Under the pieces are notes generated by a model. It was not told the origin of the DNA, did not search any database, and was given only the letters and a program-made list of their open reading frames with translations. DNA of 64,000 nt from Syncephalis plumigaleata (taxonomy: Eukaryota; Zoopagomycota; Zoopagomycetes; Zoopagales; Piptocephalidaceae): positions 496,001 through 560,000 of the forward strand of contig JAIXMF010000011.1 in the NCBI GenBank assembly GCA_025201365.1, in the 5' to 3' direction. Position 1 is the stretch's first letter, and every line of letters begins with the position of its first letter. The position numbers were made by a program, and so were the translations under genes. Positions 13,758 through 22,961 of the stretch are shown one piece after another.

Positions 13758-15851
13758 ATGTCGTCGAATTCACGGCCGTGTAGTTTGTTAACGACATTAC
13801 CGGTCGAATTACACCATGAACTACTGCGATTGCTAGACGATTACACTGCCACGCAGTTGTCCATGGTGTGTCGGTCGGTATTCTATGGCATAGCGTCTGA
13901 TGCCAACTATTGGCAGAGTCGTTATCGTGCATCGTTTCCTATGCGTCCCGAGGAGGAGGAACTCGATCGTTGGATGAACGAGCGCAAACGAGAGGAGACA
14001 CTGTTCAACAATCGACAGTCACTACAAAGTGTGAAATCGCTATCGCATTACTCTATCGATACGACAAATGCCTCCGAGACATGCTCGCCGTTCTATTGGT
14101 ATTTCTACTTGAAGCGTAGAGCATTCCTACAAGAGAAATGGCGACGTGGTCATTATAGAATACAGCAAATACCCTTGCCCATATGGTCATCGTCGTCGTC
14201 GAATAACGAGGAATTCTCGGTATCTGTAGTGGCCACTAGTCCTTGGCGTACTCTTGTCATCTATCGACCAATTCCCCTTGATATTAGTACTAGTATTGGT
14301 AATGCTACTAATGGTAATAGTAATGATGATTCGACTATTGTCAAGCAACCGGCATCATCTACTCGATTGGTAGCGGTGGAGCATGCAACATCTCGTCGAC
14401 GCACCAGCACTTATTTAACAGCATCATCTTCATCATCCTATTTATTACAGAATTATGCAGCTGTTCAATCGACAAAATCACCCTATGTGTTAATGAGTAG
14501 AAATTACACGGTAGCTTATAATCTATACCATTTCGGCTATGCTTACACATGGGTGTGGCGACGTGACAATGGTCGACCACTTACCATTCCATCATTACGC
14601 AATAGATGTTGTCGACCGCAAACACTTATTGATCACTGGTTGCTCGTATTAGTGACGTTTGAATCATGTAAACCAACGGATACTGTACCTATTTATTTAA
14701 TCAATCTATCCCACTATACGAGTAATGATGATAATGACGGTGATGGCGATGGCGATGGCGACAAGTACATCAATGAAGATGATTCGGTCATTCCCATTAA
14801 CATCCTAGGCGGTTGTGTCACTTGTCATGTTCAATCGACCGATGCGTCCAGTTGGCGTATATTCACGGGTATGCATCGACAGGATCGATTCCATTGGCAA
14901 CTCTGGCAGGTGTCATTGCCTAATGGTAAAACGGATACTACGCCACATCAGGATAGAACACAATTAGTGGCTAGTGGTTGTATACCGGAACCGGAGCCAT
15001 TATCCGCCTTTAGCAATGCCGTCACCTATATGGATACGTGGCATAGTGTTATTGTCGATTGGCGACCTGAATTCAACACCACTTGTCAGTATTCGCATTA
15101 CGATTTAACGGGAGAGACGCCACCCACGAACTTGTGGCTAACCGATCGACAATACTCGCTTGATTGGCATCATTGTCGAGCACCGGCTCGTCGTACACTT
15201 TCCTCTAATCTATACATTGATCAACGAGCCGGTCAAGTCAGGATGAATACGGCGAAAGGCTCGCCCCTCCTCAACTCCGGTAGACAGCAACATCGACCGA
15301 ACGCCTATTTATGTCGTGTGGCAAGTACGTTACGTATCGCGGGCAGCACGGAACACGGTTGGTATTTGGTGGAGGAACCCGATCAACACGGCAGCAATAA
15401 TTGTCATCATCATCATCATCGAGCAACGGGAAATGTACTTGGTATACAAGAGCAAGGTAGTCAATACCGAATATTGTGGCCATTACCGATAACACCTACT
15501 AATCGGGTACATCATCACGCGTGCGCCACTCATCTATGCGCAGTACAAGGGAGATCACCATTGATTACACGCGATAATAGCGACGGTGTCTACGCCGGAT
15601 ACAACGAGCCACTCATGCTGACTATACTCGATGTGGCAGGCATATGTGATCAGCATAGCACTAGTAATAGTTCACAACAGCGGCATTGCTTGATACTTGA
15701 TGCATTTAGCAAAATGATGCATTATGATCGGCGTAGAATGTTAATGTCGCCGACACCGACAACTACCGCGGCAACGTCAAGAAGCGAGAATAATTTTTGG
15801 AGTAGACTACGACAACATGTTTGTCATTCATTTACACGAAAGCATTACTAA
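13758..15851 (+). CDS. F-box protein of unknown target
   Basis: Single-exon gene of 697 codons starting at the ATG at 13758. Residues about 10-55 form an F-box: LTTLPVELHHELLRLLDD, then SMVCRSVFYGIASDANYW, the usual Leu-Pro start and closing Trp. F-box proteins dock to Skp1 in SCF ubiquitin ligases and select substrates with their C-terminal part. That part here has repeated Trp-containing strands and serine and histidine runs, which could be a diverged beta-propeller, but I recognise no WD40 or LRR signature. A poly-His stretch lies near 15403-15420. The substrate cannot be guessed. Confidence 0.7.
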   Translation: MSSNSRPCSLLTTLPVELHHELLRLLDDYTATQLSMVCRSVFYGIASDANYWQSRYRASFPMRPEEEELDRWMNERKREETLFNNRQSLQSVKSLSHYSIDTTNASETCSPFYWYFYLKRRAFLQEKWRRGHYRIQQIPLPIWSSSSSNNEEFSVSVVATSPWRTLVIYRPIPLDISTSIGNATNGNSNDDSTIVKQPASSTRLVAVEHATSRRRTSTYLTASSSSSYLLQNYAAVQSTKSPYVLMSRNYTVAYNLYHFGYAYTWVWRRDNGRPLTIPSLRNRCCRPQTLIDHWLLVLVTFESCKPTDTVPIYLINLSHYTSNDDNDGDGDGDGDKYINEDDSVIPINILGGCVTCHVQSTDASSWRIFTGMHRQDRFHWQLWQVSLPNGKTDTTPHQDRTQLVASGCIPEPEPLSAFSNAVTYMDTWHSVIVDWRPEFNTTCQYSHYDLTGETPPTNLWLTDRQYSLDWHHCRAPARRTLSSNLYIDQRAGQVRMNTAKGSPLLNSGRQQHRPNAYLCRVASTLRIAGSTEHGWYLVEEPDQHGSNNCHHHHHRATGNVLGIQEQGSQYRILWPLPITPTNRVHHHACATHLCAVQGRSPLITRDNSDGVYAGYNEPLMLTILDVAGICDQHSTSNSSQQRHCLILDAFSKMMHYDRRRMLMSPTPTTTAATSRSENNFWSRLRQHVCHSFTRKHY

Positions 15852-16033
15852 TTTTTGTATTTATTCATTAATTAATCATTCATATACAATAAATCTAAAT
15901 TAACAGCGGTAATAGTAATTATATCTTATTGCCTTTTTGGGATATATGACTCAATGCCCATATATGGTAATTGTTTGCTATTTTTTAACAAATTTATATT
16001 AGCAAACAACCTTAATTTTTTAATTATGATAGG

Positions 16034-16105
16034 CTTCCTTGGCTCAGTCGGTAGAGCGTCAGTCTCATAATCTGAAGGTCGCCAGTTCGAGCCTGGCAGG
16101 GAGCA
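16034..16105 (+). tRNA. tRNA-Met (anticodon CAT)
   Basis: 72-nt cloverleaf without intron. The acceptor arm GCTTCCT pairs with AGGGAGC (one G-T pair). The D arm is GGCTCAGTCGGTAGAGC, the anticodon loop reads CTCATAA with anticodon CAT, and the T arm has GTTCGAGCC. It looks like the elongator Met tRNA. A T-run for Pol III termination follows at 16124-16129. Confidence 0.92.
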
Positions 16106-16123
16106 TAGCATAAGCAGCGCTTG

Positions 16124-16139
16124 TTTTTTACTAAAAAAA
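16124..16139. terminator. Pol III terminator runs for two convergent tRNAs
   Basis: TTTTTT at 16124-16129 ends the plus-strand tRNA-Met, and AAAAAAA at 16133-16139 (T7 on the minus strand) ends the minus-strand tRNA-Leu. The two runs are only a few bases apart. Confidence 0.75.
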
Positions 16140-16164
16140 TGTAACTTTTACGAAGCAAAACGAT

Positions 16165-16248
16165 TGGTGCGTGTGAGATTCGAACTCACGCCTTCATACG
16201 AAGACTGCAACTTGAGTGCAGCGCCTTAGACCGCTCGGCCAACGCACC
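16165..16248 (-). tRNA. tRNA-Leu (anticodon CAA)
   Basis: 84-nt type II tRNA on the minus strand. The acceptor arm GGTGCGT pairs with ACGCACC. The anticodon stem CTGCA/TGCAG holds a loop CTCAAGT with anticodon CAA. There is a long variable arm, as expected for Leu, and the T loop is GTTCGAATC. No intron is visible. Confidence 0.92.
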
Positions 16249-16317
16249 ATTAACTTCCATGAAATTGAGTGGAATTTTGACATCACATTCATAAAAATTT
16301 GAATTTTTGCTTTTTTC

Positions 16318-16510
16318 GGGCCGCCGCGCGCCGAAATGACGTTTAACTAGCGTATAAACAACTGTAGTTAGTATAATTGCTTATTAACTACATAGTAGTA
16401 TAGTAAAAGGCAGTTGAAATATGTTGATTCGGCTAGATTCCTGTTTAATGACATAAAAATAAGAATTACTGCTTTCATGTACTCATCCCGAGAAAGACAA
16501 CGAGTACTAC
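16318..16510. repeat. Diverged direct repeat, copy 1
   Basis: About 190 bp, matching 17089-17260 in the same orientation at roughly 80-85% identity by eye. Shared blocks include GCCGAAAT-ACGTTTAACTAG and TTTCATGT-TCATCC. This copy carries about 27 extra bases near 16375-16401 bounded by a repeated GTATA. It has no coding frame. With copy 2 it brackets the small secreted-peptide gene. It could be a duplicated flank of a tandem gene pair or a short interspersed element; I cannot class it. Confidence 0.7.
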
Positions 16511-16743
16511 GGCAGTATTAATAGAAAGGCTAGGCTTCTGTGCCCCGCTTCTTTAATTAAATAAAAGTAGGCCACGGCCAAGAGTTATAAAAAAAAGCCG
16601 CCGCTTCATTCATTTGAATGTTGTCAATTTGGTTTATTATAATAAAATAAGCTACGGCAATATTAAAAGAAAAAAAATCCTTTATTTGCTCTCTCTTTCT
16701 CTCCTTCTCTCTAGTTATTTGTACTCTGTCGGGATACTACACC

Positions 16744-16914
16744 ATGAAATTATTTATCGTCACCATTGTTGCTATCATCGCTACTATCGCCATTAGTGCA
16801 GAGATGATTAGTGCAAAGCCAGCAGTGATATTCCGTCGTGATAGACACAAATCAGCCATAGGTTCACCACCATTCAGTTCCGGATCGGGAATTAGACATC
16901 CAGTCGATGGTTAA
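16744..16914 (+). CDS. Small secreted peptide, 56 aa
   Basis: A 56-codon ATG-to-TAA frame. The first 19 residues (MKLFIVTIVAIIATIAISA) are a near-ideal signal peptide: a Lys, a hydrophobic core and a small-residue cleavage site. The predicted mature peptide of about 37 residues has a dibasic FRRDRHK segment, a GSPPFSSGSG linker and ends RHPVDG. It has no cysteine, so it is not a knottin or defensin; it resembles a processed secreted peptide or propeptide. It is preceded by a pyrimidine-rich stretch (16680-16715), like fungal core promoters. I recognise no family. Its size makes chance possible, but the signal peptide and codon quality favour a gene. Confidence 0.55.
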   Translation: MKLFIVTIVAIIATIAISAEMISAKPAVIFRRDRHKSAIGSPPFSSGSGIRHPVDG

Positions 16915-17088
16915 TAGGAACACAAGTGTCAAGCAAGCTATTTTGATACAAGAAACCTCGCTTATCGAGTCCAAGTATAATCGTTATCATTATCCGGCCT
17001 ATTTCCTTACAATCATCCTATCGCAGCTAACGAACCGTAAAGGATGTCGTTTATAGCGAATAAATATGCGTTATTGATAACTAAAAAA

Positions 17089-17260
17089 AGGTCGCCGCAC
17101 GCCGAAATAACGTTTAACTAGTGTATAAACAGCTGTAGCTAGTATAGTAAAAAGCAGTTAAAATATGCTGTTTCGGTTAGATTCCCGTTCCATAATGTAA
17201 AAATTAGAATTACTTTGCTTTCATGTGTTCATCCTGAGCGAAACAACGAGTGCCGTACTA
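17089..17260. repeat. Diverged direct repeat, copy 2
   Basis: About 170-bp partner of 16318-16510, starting GGTCGCCGCACGCCG and ending CAACGAGTGCCG. It lacks the roughly 27-bp insertion of copy 1. It lies between the small secreted-peptide gene and the 3' end of the secreted kinase gene. Confidence 0.7.
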
Positions 17261-17547
17261 GGAGACGTTAGTACGTATATGTTGCTGTAGTCATCGTTAT
17301 CGAGGCAGTTGTACATATTCTCGTCAGATCTCGAACTATAACATACGGAACACTATTCATTCGTGTGTTATGACGTGGTAAAGACGGGCAAGTAAGTATA
17401 CGTATAAATATTGGTTTATTTGACGTACGCAAGAAGGGGAGAGAGAGAGCGTAGACGTGAATGACAAGGTTGTTAACTGATTAGATTGTGTTCATAAGGC
17501 GTGTTATTATGATAAAAGAAGAAGAGAGAGAGAGCGTTTAATCATGC

Positions 17548-18567
17548 TTATAATTTGCTGTCAAGTGCAGATAAGAAAGCTGGTAGATTCGGCCGTTTAT
17601 CAGGGGAGAATGCCATTAATTCTTTGACATTAGTAAACAAATCGTCTAGTCTATAGTCAAGGTGATATAATATGGATTTCGGATAAAGGTAAGCTTCAAA
17701 GTTTAGCGCCTGGAGCGTTTTTAGCTTGGCCGTAAACGTATCCACCGTGTCGCCCTCCTTATACAGCATTACAAATGGTTTAGTGTCCAGTATCGCTTCG
17801 TAAAACGTCGTTCCAATGGACCAAATGTCGTATAGGATAGGATTAACTGGTACGCCTGCAAGTGATTCGGGTGGTCGGTAAAAGACGGTACCATAGGTGA
17901 GTGTAGGCTTATTCGCCGGTACAGCATGATCGAAATCTATAATCTTGACATATTTCTTCCCTAATAATGTGGCGTACACCATGATATTCCTTGGTTTAAT
18001 ATCCATGTGTGCCAGACCAATATTGTGAAGATAGATGATACCGTGAAGAATTTGCTTCAGAATGCCTGGCAATTCACTGCGTTTGACTTGAGGCGATAAT
18101 CCCTTGGCATATTCGTCCAATGTATTGCCATTAACATATTCTAGAACAAAGCAGTATGCATCGTTGAGGGAGAATTCGTTATAATAATTAAGAATGTATT
18201 CTTTGCCTGCTGCATTATTCTTATTGATGATGCTGAATGCATATTTCTCCTGGTCTATATGAGTCTTAACGTTCGTACATTTGATTATTGCCGCGGATTT
18301 GCTATACCATGAGGAATACCACGTCTTTCCAACGAACGTATACTCTTCATCAACAAGCTTATTCGTGATCTCAAATCCCTTGGCTTTAAGTGGTTCTAAA
18401 AGCTTGCTAGATAGTTTAGGTGCATTAGAAGGAGACGACGACGATGATAATAACGATGAAGATGATGACGATGGAGGTGGTGTAGCGTGGATGCTGTATG
18501 GTCCCGCAATGAGTACAGTCATCCATGCGACCGTCCAAGCGGTACTGAGTGTATTTCGAAACAACAT
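17548..18567 (-). CDS. Secreted protein kinase-like protein with DFD motif
   Basis: Single-exon gene of 339 aa. Residues 1-28 are a signal peptide (MLFRNT...YSIHA), followed by a serine-rich linker (residues 31-50) and a protein-kinase fold from about residue 66 to the end. Visible kinase elements are Lys96 (AAIIK), catalytic loop HMDIKPRN with Asp189, Lys191 and Asn194, metal motif DFD at 211-213 (DFG expected), RPPE at 231-234 in place of APE, and DIWSIG in helix F. The glycine loop is poor, with one Gly at residue 80. The catalytic Asp and metal Asp are kept, so activity is possible. The signal peptide directs it to the secretory pathway or outside the cell, unusual for a Ser/Thr kinase fold. 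No stop or frameshift interrupts it. Confidence 0.8.
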   Translation of the reverse strand: MLFRNTLSTAWTVAWMTVLIAGPYSIHATPPPSSSSSSLLSSSSSPSNAPKLSSKLLEPLKAKGFEITNKLVDEEYTFVGKTWYSSWYSKSAAIIKCTNVKTHIDQEKYAFSIINKNNAAGKEYILNYYNEFSLNDAYCFVLEYVNGNTLDEYAKGLSPQVKRSELPGILKQILHGIIYLHNIGLAHMDIKPRNIMVYATLLGKKYVKIIDFDHAVPANKPTLTYGTVFYRPPESLAGVPVNPILYDIWSIGTTFYEAILDTKPFVMLYKEGDTVDTFTAKLKTLQALNFEAYLYPKSILYHLDYRLDDLFTNVKELMAFSPDKRPNLPAFLSALDSKL

Positions 18568-21331
18568 GATGTAGATTAATGCAAGTGTAACGATGCGAGG
18601 ATAGATGGTCGTAAGCGTGTATGGTTAGATGAGTAGGAAAGCAGAAAAAAAGGACGAATGTTCGTACAAAAGCTCCGTTTAAATAATATGAATTCCAACA
18701 TCCATATTAGTATGGCGGTTACTCGTTTCCAGTGTCAATTTTCTCGGTAGACGTTAATGGCTCTATTGTGATCTACGAGCAGTTTCGTCCACACGTGTAG
18801 GTAAAACGTCGATTATGTCGTCGAGTATTCGTTTGTAAACTCCGTCTAATCAGTTGCTTCTTATTGTAGATGATTTAATTGGATGGAACAATCTAAATTT
18901 ATATGCAGTATAACCTATATAGTTCTTACGTTGTACAAATAAGTGCTAAGGAGAATGTTCTCTAAATGTGACTATTATATGAGCGGTGATATAGTTGTTA
19001 TTATCCGCTATTTTGATATTACTGAAATGGATAAACATATGGCTACATGTGTATGTATACGTAAGGTGAATTAGCAATGGTAGAATGTGGCATGCTAAAT
19101 GTTTATTTTTAGTAAAGCGATACGATGTGCGGTATCGGATAACTGATAAGAGGACAAGTAATGAGGGAATATATGTATACATTTACATTGCATATGTGAT
19201 GCGTTGAATATGATGCGATGTTCCACAAACAAAAAAGCGGTGATTCATCATTTACTGGGTATTTGGTTAGCTTGGCTATGTGACGGAAATGGCATCTAAC
19301 GCAACATTAAGAAAAAGCGGAATACGCAGGCATGCGCAGGAGTATAAGCAAGTTGATTAGATGGGCAAATGATAAAGATGCATTGGTGCGACTGCTTTCC
19401 AAGAAGTAGCTGTGCCAACACCAACAAAACAGCAACAGCAGATTATTGTAGGATCGTTGTGTCATAGTAGCGCGTGCTTGTCCTACACATGTATGTATAC
19501 ACCCACACCCACACCCACACACACTCATACACATGCATGTATTTTGCCCTGTCAACAGCACCATTATGACGAAATAAAGGTAGAGCGAGAATACAAAACC
19601 TGACAGGTGTGTGCCACCAAAGGACAATAGAATTGCCGGAGATGTTAAAGTGGCCGTTCAACCATAGCGATGGGTAGAGTAACCAGCAAATCGCTTTTTA
19701 CTTTAAGCACATTATCAACATTCGAAGCTTCGTGCGGTACAAGATTGACTATTATTGTAATTGTACAAGCAACAGCAACGCACTAGTACTAACAATCGAG
19801 GAAAGAGGCGATGATACAAATGACACATTGTGAGTGAAGATGGGTTCAATGATCTAGAGGGGATGGCCATTTGTTGCCACTGCCATTCTCTCTCCTCTCT
19901 TTTCTCTTTTTTTTTGCTTCCTTCTGTCACAACAGGTTTGTTACTCATTGTAGTCATGAAAGTCATCGCGTATCCTAGATGCTTTTGTTGTTGGGGGGGA
20001 TATTGACCATTTTCTATTTCGGTGCAACCTCACCTGCAGTATCTCGTAACTCGTGGATAGGTGTTGCGCAGTATGATAAATCAATAGAGGGACATTACTG
20101 TTGAATACGCATTCTACTGATGTATCTGTTCGACAACCCGTCAAGAAAGAAAGAAAGAAAAGATAAGGCTCGGCAGACAACATACTTACCTACCTGCCTA
20201 CCTACATAGGTGCATAGGTGCATGCGGCCATGTTAATTCACTGAACTGATAAACAGCCGCATGATAAACTAGCCGTATACACGTCATGCTCTAGTCTGAT
20301 ATTTTTTTCCGGCCTACATGTCCGCCACCTTCACAGCACAGTCTACGTGATATTCTGAAACTGCAGTAGTGCGTGTAGACAATCTACAAGTGGATTGAAC
20401 AGTCCACACGGAGTGCCCTTGTCATACGCTTGCCTCTTTGGTGACTATTTCCGTACTGTTGCTCTCCATCTGTACAACCCTCTTAATGCACTAGCATCGT
20501 CACCGACCCTACTCGACCAATTTCGTTATCGTTGTCATCAAGAAGACGGTTGCCGACAGACGTGTGCATGAAATGAGCGAGTGAATTATTGAGGACGGGT
20601 GAGTGTGCTGAATAATAAACACACTTCTGTTTCTTTTTCTGCCTCTCTCTCTCTCTCTCTTTTTCTTTCCTATATTCGTTGCCGTGCTTTACAATTCTAT
20701 TTATACTTGAATGTGTCGCACTTTTCCGACCATTTCTGTCGATATTGCTGGTTGATCCTCGTATCTTTTGTTCTTTATTCACAATCTACCACTTAAAAAA
20801 ACCGTAACTGTATTGTTTATAACTATTTCAATCGTCATTTGCCATTTATCTACTTTGTCTCCAATCGTTTAACCAATTCATCATCATCATCATCATAACC
20901 GTCATAACACGCACATACTCTTTGTCTATTCAAACATCTAGTTATCCTCTATCGTATTCATTCTCATTCATCTACCGCACCAATATCCATTGTATTTGGC
21001 GTAAACCTGCTACAATACAACCACTGTAGTAATATACGTTTTCCTCTACGTTTTACATATTTTATATTTGTATCAAACGAGGTGACGACAAACTACCATT
21101 TCCGTGGTGTCCACTTCTCTTTCTAGTAATCATTCGGTATTGATTCATCCTCCGCCGTATTCATTGATATCACCGACTCACTCTCCTCACTCTCTCCTCC
21201 CTCAATTTCGCCCTTTGTACTCTTCATTGCTGCTGGAGACAGCCTTTGATTGTCGTCATACCCCGCAATATTACTCACTTTCAAGCATATTCTGTCTATC
21301 TATCTACTCTATCTATCTACTCTTGTTTATC

Positions 21332-21356
21332 CACACACACACACACACACACACAC
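21332..21356. repeat. CA/AC microsatellite
   Basis: Uninterrupted AC dinucleotide run of about 25 nt in the pyrimidine-rich region upstream of the bHLH gene. Confidence 0.95.
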
Positions 21357-22024
21357 TTATCTGCGTTTCTCACTGGTCGACTATTACTTGTAACGAACCA
21401 ACAACACAGCTTAACACATTGAACAGGTTTGACTACAAACTTGTTTGTACGCCTATTATATCCTTACGGTAAGTGATTTGCAGGAATATATACTCTTTCG
21501 CTTTAAAGAGTAAAAGAGACAAAGAGAGAGTGAGAGTGTGCATACGCGTATACTATACGAGTTACGAGATATATACTTGATATATATGTTAATGAGCGGA
21601 TTTCATTATGTTGCCATACCCCCAATAGTAAACGACCTAAAGTAGTGTGAGTTTTAACAGTCTCATTCGTTTATAGTTTCACATTGATTCATTTCGCAAC
21701 TTCCATTGGTCTTTAACATTTCCCACTGTCGCTGTTTCTTACTAGCGAGAAACAATAACAACAGCGACTACTATTGACAATATTGACGATAACCCCCTTT
21801 TTCTCTTCATTAGTAGTGAGATAACACATTGCGTTGTGAATACACATGCTATTTGATTCGCATTTCATTCACGTATCCAGTCCATACTTTTTGCAACTGC
21901 ACTCGTTCTCCTAACTATTCCTATACTGCTCCTGCAACTAACTGCAACCATTATTATAACACTTCTACCTCACACACGCACGCACACCCGCATACATACG
22001 CATATATTCTTATTGCGATTACTA

Positions 22025-22048
22025 CTCTCTCTCTCTCTCTCTCTCTCT
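22025..22048. repeat. CT microsatellite
   Basis: Twelve uninterrupted CT units about 0.9 kb before the bHLH start codon. A shorter CT run lies at about 20643-20660. Confidence 0.95.
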
Positions 22049-22961
22049 CAACTCGCTTAATAGCCATTACTGTGTTATTGTTGTCCTTTTTCTACTTTCA
22101 GGTTATTCTAAACGATAGTGCAAGTCATTGTCGTTTGTCTATCCTATATCTTATCCTATCCCGTTTACTTGTTTGTCACCAATTGTGCGCTATTTTTATC
22201 GACATTTGTATTCTTTGACTTTGCGTCTTTACCTTTTTTCTCTCTTCTTCTCTACTCACCTCTTCCTTCCTTTCGTTCTATCTCAAAGTGTATGCGTGGT
22301 CTAGGAAACGGCTTCCTATTGTCGACAGCACCTTGTAGTCTCGTTGTTTCTTTCCGCATACGCAACGCACAAATACTTTTCTGCGGTTCATCATTGTCTC
22401 TCGACGAGTCATTTCTAATATTGACTCAGCAACACAACATAGCCTTTGCGTACAATTCTTACTTATTGTAAGCATATTGGAATAAGGCGCGCGTGCATAA
22501 GTTCCGCATTCCTCTTCTAAAGCATACTGTTTTCTATTGCGCGTTATACGATCCATCTATCCTATCCACTTATCCGTTTATTCTCCATTGAAATTGTATT
22601 CGTATTTAACCTACGTGGAAATACAAAAAACGCTTGAGACACTGTTACCATCTTCTGACATAATAACTATTGGTGGTGGCCACTTGTTTATCATTTGTAT
22701 ATCACTATTGGTAGTAGGATTCTTTCCTTTACCGCGTATGTACGTTGAAATAGCGGCATACTCTTTGCAACATCTTCACTTTACGTTCAACTAGTCTCGG
22801 AGTACTTATCGTGTGTATTCTTTCCTTATTCTATCGTTTATAGTCAGTCTAGTATTCCGCGTACACCTGTCGGTCTCTTACTCGCCTATAGCTAGCTATA
22901 GCTGCTGCTGCTGCTGCTAATCATCAATCGTGCTCGTTCGCAGCAACCTCGCAGCATCGGC

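Larger units (their letters stand above)
18568..22961. other. 4.4-kb stretch with no supported gene
   Basis: Long gap in an otherwise compact region, between the kinase start and the bHLH factor. Frames here are short, low-complexity and lack homology or splice support. From about 20600 the plus strand becomes strongly pyrimidine-rich with CT and CA microsatellites, which suggests a long promoter and 5' UTR, possibly with 5' introns, for the bHLH gene. Regulatory RNAs or a diverged short gene cannot be excluded. Confidence 0.5.

Noticed and set aside
15926-16111. Minus-strand frame over tRNA-Met
   Set aside because: It is a translation of the reverse complement of a tRNA gene.
20483-22794. 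Several frames of 60-130 codons in the C/T-rich region
   Set aside because: They arise from stop-poor pyrimidine tracts (Ser/Leu/Tyr/Thr-rich) and have no domain or splice logic.
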